NCBI GenBank assembly: GCA_946549035.1
Contig: CAMNQH010000012.1
Span: forward strand, 1 to 64,000
Source: an uncultured Lachnospiraceae bacterium
GTDB lineage: Bacteria > Bacillota > Clostridia > Lachnospirales > Lachnospiraceae
DNA: 64,000 nt
Direction of reading: 5' to 3'
Shown one piece after another: positions 28,233-38,806 of the stretch. Both the position numbers and the translations under genes were made by a program. The notes beneath the pieces were generated by a model that worked only from the letters and a program-made list of their open reading frames with translations, was not told where the DNA came from and did not search any database. The first letter of the stretch is position 1. Each line of letters opens with the position of its first letter.

Positions 28233-29351
28233 ATGACCCCAAAAGAACGTTTACTGGCAAGTATTCAGGGAAAGGAAATTGACCGCTTCGCCTGGTCCCC
28301 AAATTTGGCATACTGGTGGGAGCACAGTGAGGCGGAGGTTGTGAATATGGGAGAAGTGGAATTTTTAAAATCCATTGGGGCGGACCCGCTGATTCGAGGA
28401 CATTTTGCGTATCCCCCCGGAAGCAAAAATTGGGATAATATGGTGCTGTTTGACACTTCTTATGATGAAACCTGCCAGATGCGGGAAGAGACCATGGGAG
28501 AGAGACGGGAGGTAGTCTATGAGACGCCTCTTGGGTCGCTTACTTTTGGATATCAGTATTCTCAAAACGGAGATACCTGGTTTTTAAGGGAACATGGGGT
28601 AAAGGAGGAGGAGGATTTTAAGATTCTGGCCTATTTAAAGGATCACACCATACTTACCCCCAATTATGAGCGATTTCACATGGAAGCGGACAGGCTGGGA
28701 GAAGAAGGTCTTATGGTGCCGATTCTGGTGCCGGATTTAAAATCTGCGTTTCAGGCCATGGTGGAATATTGGGTAGGCACCGAGGGTATTTCTTATGCCG
28801 TGTATGATTACCCGGAGGCTGTAGAGGAGGCCTTGGACGCCATGCGGCGGTTAAATAGGAAAGCGGTGGAAATTAGCGCCGCTTCTAAGGCAGAGTGTTT
28901 TCTGACCTGGGAGGACAGCTCCACCACCAATATTTCCCCTTCCTTGTACCGGGATTATATTGCTCCGGAAATTAACGACTGGTGCGAGTATCTTCATAAA
29001 AAAGGGAAACTTTATATACAACATGCCTGCGGCCATTTAAAACAGCTGATGCCGATTATGGCTGAAACCGGAATTGACGCCATTGAATCCATTTCGCCGC
29101 CGCCTACTGGAAACATTCATATCCGGGAAGCAAGAGAGGCGCTTCCTGAACGTATTGCATTGATCGGCGGGATTGAAGCGGTGAATTTTAAAGAATTGAG
29201 TATGCCGGATTTGGAGGAATACGCAAATAAACTTCTGGAAGAGATGGAAGGTACGGCGTATGTGCTGGCAAACAGCGACAGCTGCCCGCCTTATGTGGAG
29301 CTGGAAAAATTTCATATGCTGGGAAGACTGGTATCGCGGCAGCGTTTATAG
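28233..29351 (+). CDS. Uroporphyrinogen decarboxylase/MtaA-CmuA superfamily protein
   Basis: MTPKERLLASIQGKEIDRF; YIQHACGHLKQLMPIM (H-x-C) and a later conserved Cys (NSDSCPPYVE), as in zinc-type corrinoid methyltransferases. Confidence 0.85.
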   Translation: MTPKERLLASIQGKEIDRFAWSPNLAYWWEHSEAEVVNMGEVEFLKSIGADPLIRGHFAYPPGSKNWDNMVLFDTSYDETCQMREETMGERREVVYETPLGSLTFGYQYSQNGDTWFLREHGVKEEEDFKILAYLKDHTILTPNYERFHMEADRLGEEGLMVPILVPDLKSAFQAMVEYWVGTEGISYAVYDYPEAVEEALDAMRRLNRKAVEISAASKAECFLTWEDSSTTNISPSLYRDYIAPEINDWCEYLHKKGKLYIQHACGHLKQLMPIMAETGIDAIESISPPPTGNIHIREAREALPERIALIGGIEAVNFKELSMPDLEEYANKLLEEMEGTAYVLANSDSCPPYVELEKFHMLGRLVSRQRL

Positions 29352-29353
29352 CA

Positions 29354-29384
29354 AAAGAATCCGGCGCTGCCGGATTCTTTCATT
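29354..29384. terminator. Bidirectional terminator
   Basis: AAAGAATCCGGCgctGCCGGATTCTTT. Confidence 0.85.
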
Positions 29385-29391
29385 TGAAATG

Positions 29392-31062
29392 TTAAATATG
29401 GAATTTGTCCATTAAGGTTACCATAGATTCTACCTGGGCTTTTTGCTCCTCACTGACTGCGGCTGTCTCTTCAGAAGCGGCCGAGTTATTGTCAACGATT
29501 TCTGCTACCCGGATAATGTTTTCGTTGATTTGCTGCATATTTCCTACGTTATCAGACAGGTTTTGGGAAGTCGCGGCCATTTTCTCTGTTGCCAGCTTGG
29601 CGTTTTCCATGACGTCGTTGATATTTGCCGCTGTCTCGTCCGCAATGCCGATTCCTTTTTCTACGGCAAGGACTGTGCGTTCAATGAGCTTGTTGGTCTC
29701 TCCGGCGGCTCGGGAGGACTCTTCCGCTAAAGCTTTTACCTGGTCTGCCACAATGGCAAATCCTCTGCCTGCTTCCCCTGCCCGTGCAGCCTCAATGGCG
29801 GCGTTCAAGGACAAAAGATTTGTTTGGGAGGCGATTTCTTCGATGGTAGTGATAATCTCCTGAATCGACTCGGAGCACTTGCTGATATCGCTGATGGCTT
29901 CTTTTAATTCTGCCATTTTCCCATTTCCCACCGCCAGAATCTGGCCTGCATGGGTGGAAAGCTCTACCGTTTCGGCAGCTTCTGCAGCGCTGTGTTCCAT
30001 GCTCTGATAGAGTTCCTCCATTAATTTAACCAGATCGGATACTTTATGAGACTGCTCCGTGCTTCCCTCGGCCAGGTCGGTGGCGGCGCACGCCAGCTGG
30101 TCTGCTCCTGTATCAATCTGCAGGGAGATTTCTCGGATGGTGTTTAAGGTTTCTTTCATTTTTGCAATGATTTTATAGAAGGATTCTTTGATTTCTCCAA
30201 ATTCTCCAACATAATTCTGTTGAATCTCTAAATTATATTCTCCGTCTCCCATTTTTTCCAGGGTTTCGGAGATCTCTCCAATCATGCCGATGATATTCTC
30301 TTTCATATGGAAGATAGCGGCGGCCATTTTTCCTACCTCGCTGTCGTTTGCTTCCATTTGAAGCTCTGCATGGAAGTCGCCTTCTGACAGGGAGATCATC
30401 TGATCCGATACCTGGATAATCGGCTGAAGCAGTTCTTTTCTGGAAAATCTGACAATTTTTACAATTTGCAGCGTTAAATATAAAAAGGAAGCGGCAAAAA
30501 TAATTTCTACGATAATCTGAAAAATCCGAAGAGAAATTTTCATGGCGTTGATACGGGATTGGATCTGTGAAATTGTTTCATCCGTCAAGGAATTGATTTG
30601 CTTGGTGGTGGCGCTGTAATCCTCTCCAAATACAGCGGCTTTGGCAGCTTCCAGATCTCCCTGCTCTACCAGGGCCATGGCATGTTCCTCTAAGGGAACC
30701 AGGCCGTTGGAAAGGTCTGCGATCTGCTTTAATTTGTCCCATTCTGTTTGCTTGATGTTATTTTTTTCTAATCCGGACCAGGCGATATCCCGGTTTTTGT
30801 CCGTATTCAGCTCCCTCATGTAGTTGTCGTAATACGTCTTGTCTCCGGTTGCCGCATAGGATTGTACCGAAGCTGTCAGAAGCTTGGAGCCTAAGCGGTA
30901 CTGATTTAAGTATGTGGTTGTCTCAAGTTCCTCGTCGGTCACAAATCCCATCCATAAGTTTGTACCAATAGAAAGAAGCAGTAAAACTGCTCCGACTATA
31001 ACGGATATCATGGATTGGGTAATGATTTTTTTCAACTGATACGCTTGGCTGTTCTTTTGCAT
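29392..31062 (-). CDS. Methyl-accepting chemotaxis protein
   Basis: [45 protein letters not shown] signalling tip. Confidence 0.96.
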   Translation of the reverse strand: MQKNSQAYQLKKIITQSMISVIVGAVLLLLSIGTNLWMGFVTDEELETTTYLNQYRLGSKLLTASVQSYAATGDKTYYDNYMRELNTDKNRDIAWSGLEKNNIKQTEWDKLKQIADLSNGLVPLEEHAMALVEQGDLEAAKAAVFGEDYSATTKQINSLTDETISQIQSRINAMKISLRIFQIIVEIIFAASFLYLTLQIVKIVRFSRKELLQPIIQVSDQMISLSEGDFHAELQMEANDSEVGKMAAAIFHMKENIIGMIGEISETLEKMGDGEYNLEIQQNYVGEFGEIKESFYKIIAKMKETLNTIREISLQIDTGADQLACAATDLAEGSTEQSHKVSDLVKLMEELYQSMEHSAAEAAETVELSTHAGQILAVGNGKMAELKEAISDISKCSESIQEIITTIEEIASQTNLLSLNAAIEAARAGEAGRGFAIVADQVKALAEESSRAAGETNKLIERTVLAVEKGIGIADETAANINDVMENAKLATEKMAATSQNLSDNVGNMQQINENIIRVAEIVDNNSAASEETAAVSEEQKAQVESMVTLMDKFHI

Positions 31063-31358
31063 TTCTTCCCCACCTTTTTGTAAAATTATATGTTATTATC
31101 TTACTTTATCTTGAGGAATTAGTCAAGTTTAACTACAGGATGGTTTTTTGAAACGAGATGTCTTTGGGAAAAGTGCTGTAAATTTTAGGAAATAGAGAGA
31201 AAAAGATATTGCAAATTGCAGACCGGATGAAATAATATTTGCCTTTCGATTGGGATAGTGATATAATAAACTCTCAATAATATGGTGTTGTACGTAACGT
31301 GTACCAAAAAGGAAGCATTCAAGGCGGTACAAAAAATTCACAGGGAGAAGAGAGGATT

Positions 31359-33047
31359 ATGTTTGAGAAGATTAAAAAGATGAAGGTGCAGAAGAAATTA
31401 ACCTTCTGCTTTGCTCTGGTGGTGATGATTGCTAGTATATCGGGTGTTTTGGGGCTTTTTATGCTGCTGCGCAGTGATATCAAATACAGCCAGGCCCTGG
31501 TAACTAATGGATTTTCACAAGGTGAGATTGGTATTTTCAGTACATATTTGAATAAGGAGCCGTCGATCGTCCGGGAGATGATCCTGGTGCATGACCAGGC
31601 AGAAATGGAAGAGTCCAGTAAAGAACTGGATGAAATCAAAGAGAAGACCAACGCCGCGGCTGAGCAGATGATAAAGAACTGTAATACAGCAGAAGAACAG
31701 GAGTATATTCAGATAATTGTAGATACGCTTCCGGTATATCGGGAGATTTTTGAACAAGTAAAAGATCTTGCCCTGGAGAATAAAGATGAGGAGGCTCTTG
31801 ATATGCTCCAAAGTCAGGGGAAGCCTACGTTAAAGAAGCTGACGGACGCAGTGGAAGGATTGATTGACCTGAATGTGGAGATGGGAAACGACGTCTCAAG
31901 GAATTTGTCGATACAGACATATGTAATTATAGGAATGGTATTTCTTGTAATTGTAATAGCCATTGTACTTTCTATGCGTCTGGCCAGATTTGTAGCAAAG
32001 TTGTTTGCAGAGCCTATTACTCATGTAAAAGAGGCGTCCGCTGAGCTTGCCAAAGGAAATTTGAACATTCAAATTGAGAAAATGTATCCCGATGAAGTGG
32101 GAGACATGACAGAATCCTTCCAGGAAGCTACGGGTGTGTTAAAGCTTATGGTTCAGGATTTGAACCGGATTCTCCATGAAGTTGCGGAAGGGAATTTTAA
32201 CGTACATACACAAGCGGATTTTCGGGGAGATTTTAAAGAACTGGAAGAAGCAATTTCTATGTTTACCGATACGTTAAGCGCTACCATGGGAAATATTTCG
32301 GTAGCTTCCGAGCAGGTGTCTTTAGGCGCTACCCAGATGGCGGAGAGCGCGCAGGCCTTGGCGGAGGGAGCGACGGACCAGGCAGGTTCTGTGGAGGAAT
32401 TGACGGCTACCATGCAGAGTATTACAGAAGCTGTGATTGACAGTTCGGAGAAGGCGAATCATTCCTTTGTTCAGGCGGAAGAGTTTAGAAAGCAGGCGGA
32501 GGAAAGCAACGAGGATATCATGCAGTTGAAAGAGGCGATGATGCGGATTAATGATACCTCCGCAGAGATTGCCAAGATTATCGAAGCCATTGAGGACATT
32601 GCGTCTCAGACGAACCTTCTGTCCCTGAATGCGTCCATTGAAGCGGCCAGGGCAGGAGAAGCAGGCAAAGGATTTGCAGTTGTAGCCGACCAGATTGGAA
32701 AGCTTGCTGCGGACAGCGCAACCTCAGCTATCAATACCAAGAAGCTGATAGAGAATTCTATTGAAGAGATTGAACGGGGAAATGAGATTACGGCAAAGAC
32801 TACCGAAGCGATTGAGGCAGTAATCAATGGGATTAAGATATTGGCGGAATCCACCAATGAAATCAGCGAGTTATCTACTGCCCAGGCGGAATCTATGAAG
32901 CAATTAGAGACAGGGGTGGAACAGATATCCGAAGTAATCCAGAGCAATTCTGCCGCCGCTCAGGAGACGTCTGCTACCAGTGAAGAGCTGTCTGCCCAGT
33001 CCTCCAATTTAGAGGAGCTGGTTTCTCAGTTTAAATTAAAGGTATAG
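31359..33047 (+). CDS. Methyl-accepting chemotaxis protein
   Basis: [38 protein letters not shown]; start at MFEKIKK. Confidence 0.96.
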   Translation: MFEKIKKMKVQKKLTFCFALVVMIASISGVLGLFMLLRSDIKYSQALVTNGFSQGEIGIFSTYLNKEPSIVREMILVHDQAEMEESSKELDEIKEKTNAAAEQMIKNCNTAEEQEYIQIIVDTLPVYREIFEQVKDLALENKDEEALDMLQSQGKPTLKKLTDAVEGLIDLNVEMGNDVSRNLSIQTYVIIGMVFLVIVIAIVLSMRLARFVAKLFAEPITHVKEASAELAKGNLNIQIEKMYPDEVGDMTESFQEATGVLKLMVQDLNRILHEVAEGNFNVHTQADFRGDFKELEEAISMFTDTLSATMGNISVASEQVSLGATQMAESAQALAEGATDQAGSVEELTATMQSITEAVIDSSEKANHSFVQAEEFRKQAEESNEDIMQLKEAMMRINDTSAEIAKIIEAIEDIASQTNLLSLNASIEAARAGEAGKGFAVVADQIGKLAADSATSAINTKKLIENSIEEIERGNEITAKTTEAIEAVINGIKILAESTNEISELSTAQAESMKQLETGVEQISEVIQSNSAAAQETSATSEELSAQSSNLEELVSQFKLKV

Positions 33048-33189
33048 AGTTTTTTGCAATAGGAAGCAAGGAGGGGTATCCGAATGCGGAAGAGTCTGCA
33101 GGAGGGTACTTCTTTTTTCCTTTTATGGGAAATAGCTTATTACGATATAGTGAGATAGCATCGATGTGGAGAGGAGGAAGAGAAATTCC

Positions 33190-34269
33190 ATGGAGCAAAA
33201 GAACATTATGGAATATGATACCGTATCCTTAAAGGATCAGGAAGATGGGGTAGCTATTATTGACCAGACAAAGCTGCCGGGAGAGATTCAGGTAATTTTG
33301 TTAAAGACGGCGGATGAAATCTGGGATGCGATTTATCAATTAAAGGTGCGGGGAGCCCCGGCGATTGGCGTGGCGGCAGCCTTTGGGATCTATGTGCTGG
33401 CGAAACAGATTCATACAAAGGAGTATCCGGTTTTTCTGGAAGAGTTTCAAAAACACAAAAGATATCTGGATTCCGCCCGTCCTACGGCAGTGAATTTATC
33501 CTGGGCCCTGGGGCGTATGGAAGAAGTAGTAAAAAGACAGAAAGACCGGCCGGTAGAGGAGATTAAGGAGCTGCTGAAAGAGGAGGCAGTCTGTATTCAG
33601 GAAGAGGATATCCAGGTATGTAAATCCATTGGAGAATTCGGATTGACTCTTTTAAAACCGGGAGACGGCATTTTAACCCATTGTAATGCAGGAAAACTTG
33701 CAGCTGTCAGGTATGGAACAGCTACGGCTCCCATCTATCTGGGACAGGAGCGGGGCTATGGATTTCGTGTGTTTGCCGACGAGACCAGACCGTTGCTTCA
33801 GGGGGCGCGGCTGACTGCCTTTGAGCTGGCGTCGTCCGGAGTGGATGTGACCTTGATTTGTGATAATATGTCTGGGGCTGTGATGAAAAATGGCTGGGTG
33901 AACGCCGTATTTGTAGGCTGTGACCGGGTGGCCGCCAATGGAGATACTGCCAATAAAATAGGAACCTCCGTGGTGGCGGCAGTAGCAAAGCAGTATGGCG
34001 TACCCTTCTATGTGGCTGCTCCCACGGCTACCATTGACTTAAATACTCTCACTGGGGAAGACATTGTGATTGAACAGCGGGATCCCAAGGAGGTTACTGC
34101 CATGTGGTATCAGGCGCCTATGGCGCCAGAGGGCGTGAAGGTGTTTAATCCGGCCTTTGATGTGACGAGCCACACGTTAATCGATGGAATCGTAACAGAG
34201 TACGGCATTGCACGGCCGCCCTATGAAACGTCTCTTAGGGAGATATTTGATCGGAAAAAGAAGAAATAG
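33190..34269 (+). CDS. mtnA: S-methyl-5-thioribose-1-phosphate isomerase family protein
   Basis: [45 protein letters not shown]. Confidence 0.92.
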   Translation: MEQKNIMEYDTVSLKDQEDGVAIIDQTKLPGEIQVILLKTADEIWDAIYQLKVRGAPAIGVAAAFGIYVLAKQIHTKEYPVFLEEFQKHKRYLDSARPTAVNLSWALGRMEEVVKRQKDRPVEEIKELLKEEAVCIQEEDIQVCKSIGEFGLTLLKPGDGILTHCNAGKLAAVRYGTATAPIYLGQERGYGFRVFADETRPLLQGARLTAFELASSGVDVTLICDNMSGAVMKNGWVNAVFVGCDRVAANGDTANKIGTSVVAAVAKQYGVPFYVAAPTATIDLNTLTGEDIVIEQRDPKEVTAMWYQAPMAPEGVKVFNPAFDVTSHTLIDGIVTEYGIARPPYETSLREIFDRKKKK

Positions 34270-34279
34270 GAGGAGTATT

Positions 34280-35266
34280 ATGACACAGAGAGAAAATGTA
34301 CTGGCGATGTTAAAAGGGGAACAACCCCATGGAATTGTAAATGGATGGCAATGCTTTCAGCTGATTTTTGACCAGCTTTTGATGACTGTGGCGCCGGCGC
34401 GTCCGGGGGCGACGGTGGTAGATCCCTGGGGCGTGACCCTCTCCTGGGATGAGGGACAGCCTGGGCCCATGCCTTCGGAGGAACATCTGGTTTGCCCGGA
34501 CGTCACCCGATGGAAGGAATGTGTGAAGGCTTTGGATATTGCCAATATGACCTTTGACTGGGAGCCCTCTTTTGGGCAGATGGCGGCTGCCCGTGCAGAG
34601 GGAAAGTTTGCCGTGGCGTTTATGCCGATTGGGAATTTTGAGCTGCTTCATAATTTGATGGGATTTGAAAATGCACTGGTGGGATTTTTGGACGAGCCAG
34701 AGGCCATGCAGGAACTGATTGATTATATCGTGGATTTTCGTATGGCCTATATGTCTCATTTGGTGAATACCATGAAGCCGGATGCGGTTTTGGTACATGA
34801 CGATTGGGGAACCAAAAACAGTATGTTCGTTAGCCCTCAGATATTTCGGGAATTTCTGAAACCGGGGTATAAAAGGATGTATCAGTATATGAAAGAAAAC
34901 GGAATCATCGTGATTCATCACGGGGACAGCTTCTTGGAGCCTGTTGCAAAGGATATGGAAGAAATCGGGGTGGATATCTGGCAGGGAGCGCTGCCTCAGA
35001 ACGATCTTGCAAGGCTGCAGAAGGAGCTTAAGGGCCATATGCTGTTTATGGGCGGAATTGACGCCGGAGTTGTGGACCGGAAAGAATGCGACGAAGAGGT
35101 GATCCGCCGTGAGGTGCGGCGGGCATGCGAAAGCTATATGCCCGGAGGAAAGTTTATTCCCTGCCTGACCTACGGCGGACCGGGGGCAATTTTCCCCGGA
35201 GTGGACGATATTATATATGACGAAGTAGAACGGTTTGGAGCAGAATATTTCTCACAAAAACATTAA
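34280..35266 (+). CDS. UroD-superfamily protein, divergent
   Basis: MTQRENVLAMLKGEQPHGIVNGWQCF, UroD-like layout; HHGDS where the other UroD-like protein has HACG. Confidence 0.8.
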   Translation: MTQRENVLAMLKGEQPHGIVNGWQCFQLIFDQLLMTVAPARPGATVVDPWGVTLSWDEGQPGPMPSEEHLVCPDVTRWKECVKALDIANMTFDWEPSFGQMAAARAEGKFAVAFMPIGNFELLHNLMGFENALVGFLDEPEAMQELIDYIVDFRMAYMSHLVNTMKPDAVLVHDDWGTKNSMFVSPQIFREFLKPGYKRMYQYMKENGIIVIHHGDSFLEPVAKDMEEIGVDIWQGALPQNDLARLQKELKGHMLFMGGIDAGVVDRKECDEEVIRREVRRACESYMPGGKFIPCLTYGGPGAIFPGVDDIIYDEVERFGAEYFSQKH

Positions 35267-36801
35267 ATGTATTTGTTTACGAGTTCCAAAAACTGTGCTC
35301 GATGTTCTTTTACCCATACATCGTAGGAGGAATGGTCTTTGGAGATGGCCCGCCCCAGTTCTAGGAGAAAATCAGGGATCTCGTCTTCCAGCATAACTCC
35401 CAGCTCTTGGGCGAAAGCTTCTTTCTGTTGGGCGTCGCAGCCGGCTTCATAGACTGCGAAGGCTGCCTTGGGGCCGTCGGGAGTCTGACGGACCCTTCCG
35501 CTGAAGCTTAAAGCCCCAATCTGGTGGGCGCTGCAGGAAGAAGGGCATCCGGAGATCCGGATTTTGGGAAGAACTCCGTCTGGAAAATCCTCTTTTTTCA
35601 CTGCCTCTAAACAGGCGTGAAGCAGGGCCTGGGAATTTCGTATCCCTACCTGGCAGATGGAAGCCCCGATGCAGGCCACGGACTGTTCAAAGGACGTCTT
35701 AGCGCTGTCGGCTGTTAAGGACAACAGGGTTTGCGCTTCTTTTGCGGTGCAGTTGATGAGATACATGCATTGGTCGGGGGCAATACGAAGGGATACTTCC
35801 TCCATAGAAGCAAGGGCATGGGAGAGGGTGCAAAACAGCTCAGGGGGCGGATTTCCTCCGGCAGGCTTGTAACAGACGGCGTACAGGCCGGGTTGTTTTT
35901 GGGGCGTGACTCTGGGGTGAAGAAAATTTGTGGCGGGGCCTGTCTTTTTCACGGGAGAAGGCGCTAAGGAAAGATCCAATGCCTCCCGGGTAAAAGCGGC
36001 CTGCAATTTTTCCTCATAAGCCTTCCGGTAGGTTTCTTCCCCCAAATCTTCCGGCATAAAACGGGTTCTTGCCCGGCCCCGGTTTTGGTAATTGCCATAA
36101 GAGATAAAGGTATCAATCATGGCTTTGATATAATATAGGATTTTTTCCGGCTGAATGTGGGACGCCATCAGAAGGCCCATCCGGGGGCTGCGTCCTAATC
36201 CTCCGGTGCTGTATACGTCAAAAGTCTGATCCGGATTTGCCACAAACCCCAAATCACGGAAGGTAGCGTGGACCTGGTTATCCTGGGAGTTGGAAAAACA
36301 GACTTTCAGTTTTCGGGGAAGCGTCACTTTATGGATGAAGCCTAAGAGATAGTCCGCAGCTGCCTTGGCGTAGGGGAGTACGTCAAAGGGTTCGTCTTTT
36401 TGCACTCCGGAAAGGGGAGAAGCCATAACATTGCGGGGGTAGTCTCCGCCTCCGCCCCGGGTGATAATGCCATGGAAGTAGGCGTCTTCAATCAGGCTGC
36501 ATACATTTGCTTTACTCAAGTTATGGAATTGGATGCTTTGACAGGTGGTAAGGTGTACCAGATTGATGTGGTATGTGTCAATGCTTTTTGCTATAAAATC
36601 CAGCGTATCTTTTGTGACTTCGCCTCCGGTAAGGCGCAGGCGCAGCATACTTTCTTCGCCCCCTCTTTGGGCGTAGCTGCCAAAACCGCCGGAAAAGGCT
36701 TTATACTCGTTGACGGAGATTTCTTTTTCGTAGAATTTTTCTGTCATTTCTTTAAATTCCGTCAAATCCTGACGGAACTCTTCCGCATGATGTATCGCCA
36801 T
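35263..36801 (-). CDS. Siroheme/4Fe-4S sulfite/nitrite reductase-like protein
   Basis: CIGASIC...GCPSSCSAHQIG (C-x5-C, C-x3-C) plus ferrite-like repeats (LTTCQSIQFHNL). Confidence 0.85.
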   Translation of the reverse strand: MAIHHAEEFRQDLTEFKEMTEKFYEKEISVNEYKAFSGGFGSYAQRGGEESMLRLRLTGGEVTKDTLDFIAKSIDTYHINLVHLTTCQSIQFHNLSKANVCSLIEDAYFHGIITRGGGGDYPRNVMASPLSGVQKDEPFDVLPYAKAAADYLLGFIHKVTLPRKLKVCFSNSQDNQVHATFRDLGFVANPDQTFDVYSTGGLGRSPRMGLLMASHIQPEKILYYIKAMIDTFISYGNYQNRGRARTRFMPEDLGEETYRKAYEEKLQAAFTREALDLSLAPSPVKKTGPATNFLHPRVTPQKQPGLYAVCYKPAGGNPPPELFCTLSHALASMEEVSLRIAPDQCMYLINCTAKEAQTLLSLTADSAKTSFEQSVACIGASICQVGIRNSQALLHACLEAVKKEDFPDGVLPKIRISGCPSSCSAHQIGALSFSGRVRQTPDGPKAAFAVYEAGCDAQQKEAFAQELGVMLEDEIPDFLLELGRAISKDHSSYDVWVKEHRAQFLELVNKYI

Positions 36802-36930
36802 AAAATCCCTCCTTGATGGTGAAGCTGCATGTCTTAGTATGTAGAGAATCTTGTGTTTTATGCAACGATTGTTTTCCATCGAAGCTTCTTTTGATTCATT
36901 TCAGCAAAGGTTCTGTATTTGTCTAAAGTC

Positions 36931-37010
36931 ACAATCCGTCTATTTTAAGTTATAATTATGATAGAGCGGCAGCAATGAATTTCGTAAAATAAGAGCAACG
37001 AATCACAATA
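36931..37010 (+). promoter_or_regulatory. Promoter/leader module A
   Basis: GTCACAAT...ATGATAGA-N19-TAAAATAAGAG...CACAATA, shared with 38701-38777. Confidence 0.55.
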
Positions 37011-37026
37011 TCGAGGAGGATACAAC

Positions 37027-38562
37027 ATGAAAAGACGTTTATTGTCACTGTTATTGACGGCAGGAATGTGCGTGGGGCTGCTGGCAGGCTGCGGAGGAGG
37101 AGACAGCACTTCCAAGGGAACGGATACTTCTGGCGGGAATGTGGGAGAAGAATCTCAGGGGACGTCCGATGCGGGAGATGAGACTGACGGAAATGAGGAA
37201 ACGGTAGATTTAAATATGGTTATGATCTCCATGGGATTAAACCTGGAGGACGCAGGAAAGGTTCAGGACGCCGTCAATGAGTATATCGAGCCTCTGATTC
37301 ATGCCAGGGTTAACATCGAATGGCTGGATATGGCAGATTATGTGAATCAAATGAACTTAAAGCTTACTGGCGGGGATGTGATTGACGTCATGCCTACGTT
37401 TGGGGCCATGACCTCCATGTGGTATGCCCAGGATGCTTTAATGCCAATGGACGAGCTGCTCAAGGAGTATGGTCAGGGCGTCATTGACGCAGTGGGTGAG
37501 AATTACATGGTGGCCGGTTATATTAACGGCCAGCTTTATGCGATTCCTTGTGTACAGTCCTTTGCCCGGACTCATTCCCTGATGTACCGCAAGGATTTGG
37601 CGGAACAGTATGAGCTGGACATGGACAGTGTGAAGACCTTAGAAGATTTGACGCCAATTTTTGAAAAGCTCCATGCTGCGGATTCCGGGCTTACTATGCT
37701 GGTGTCTAATAACCCGTCGGATCCCATGCTGATTGACTGGGCCTGGGATGGATTGGGAGACGAATACGGCGTGATTCTGGACGCCGCTAACTCTACAGAA
37801 GTAGTAAATTTGTTTGAGACAGAGGAATATAAAAATCTGGTGGAGCTGATGCATGAGTGGTATGTGGCAGGCTATGTTCAGACGGACGCTTCTACTACTA
37901 CAGAAAATATGGGAGCTCTGCTTTCAACAGGAACTTCCTTTGGCGTAATTGGTTTTTCCTATCCGGGAGGAGTGGAAGAGCAGTCTAAAATTTGCGGCTA
38001 TGAACTGGCGGAGGTAGATCTGGTTCCCGCATTGGCAACGACGAACACGATCAGCAGTTCGGTTATGACAATTCCCTCTACTTCCGCTCATCCGGAAAAG
38101 GCGATGGAGTTTATCAATTTGTTGTATACAGATGCAACTTTGACCAACCTGCTGTACTACGGAATCGAAGGCGCCAACTATCAGGTAGTAGGCGACGGGA
38201 TTAAGGATTATGTAGACGGTGAGGATATGACGACCTGTAAATATATGAATCCTTTCAAAATCGGAAATCAGCTGATTGGCTACCGTGAGGCCACCGAACC
38301 GGAAGGTATCAACGATACAGTGAAAAAATTCAACGAGGAAGCGGCAGTATCCAAAGCGGCAGGGTTTTCCTATGACAGCGCTTCTGTGGCAAATCAGCTG
38401 GCGGCGCTTGAGACAGTGGCAGCCAAGTACAGAAGGGGCTTAGAGTGCGGTTCATTGGATCCGGCCACCGAGCTGCCAAAGTTTATTGAGGAGTTAAAGG
38501 GAGCCGGAATTGACGATGTGGTTGCGGCAAAGCAGGAACAAATAAACGCTTGGGCCAAGTAG
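37027..38562 (+). CDS. Extracellular solute-binding lipoprotein
   Basis: Lipobox GLLAGCGGGD; start of an ABC cluster. Confidence 0.9.
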   Translation: MKRRLLSLLLTAGMCVGLLAGCGGGDSTSKGTDTSGGNVGEESQGTSDAGDETDGNEETVDLNMVMISMGLNLEDAGKVQDAVNEYIEPLIHARVNIEWLDMADYVNQMNLKLTGGDVIDVMPTFGAMTSMWYAQDALMPMDELLKEYGQGVIDAVGENYMVAGYINGQLYAIPCVQSFARTHSLMYRKDLAEQYELDMDSVKTLEDLTPIFEKLHAADSGLTMLVSNNPSDPMLIDWAWDGLGDEYGVILDAANSTEVVNLFETEEYKNLVELMHEWYVAGYVQTDASTTTENMGALLSTGTSFGVIGFSYPGGVEEQSKICGYELAEVDLVPALATTNTISSSVMTIPSTSAHPEKAMEFINLLYTDATLTNLLYYGIEGANYQVVGDGIKDYVDGEDMTTCKYMNPFKIGNQLIGYREATEPEGINDTVKKFNEEAAVSKAAGFSYDSASVANQLAALETVAAKYRRGLECGSLDPATELPKFIEELKGAGIDDVVAAKQEQINAWAK

Positions 38563-38584
38563 TATATATGGGAGCATGAATGAG

Positions 38585-38616
38585 TGAGAGGGCGAACGGC
38601 CCTCTCATTTTTTTGT
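38585..38616 (+). terminator. Rho-independent terminator
   Basis: TGAGAGGGCgaacgGCCCTCTCATTTTTTT. Confidence 0.9.
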
Positions 38617-38632
38617 GGAGATCCGGAAGGAG

Positions 38633-38679
38633 TATCCTCAGTGGACAAGAGGACGCACGGTTTTGCGTCACTGAGGGTA
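38633..38679. repeat. Short dispersed palindromic repeat, copy A (divergent)
   Basis: TATCCTCAGTGGACAAGAGGACGCACGGTTTTGCGTCACTGAGGGTA; related to 50357 and 55064. Confidence 0.8.
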
Positions 38680-38700
38680 ACATACCAGAAAGTAACATTT

Positions 38701-38777
38701 CTCTTACTTAGGGTCACAATGATGATAGATTTGAAAGCAGAAAGTTTTTAAAATAAGAGACAGAAAACAACACAATA
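38701..38777 (+). promoter_or_regulatory. Promoter/leader module B
   Basis: GGTCACAATGATGATAGA-N19-TAAAATAAGAG...CACAATA, shared with 36931-37010. Confidence 0.55.
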
Positions 38778-38806
38778 AAAGTGCACAAAAAGAGGAGGAA
38801 TTTCGT

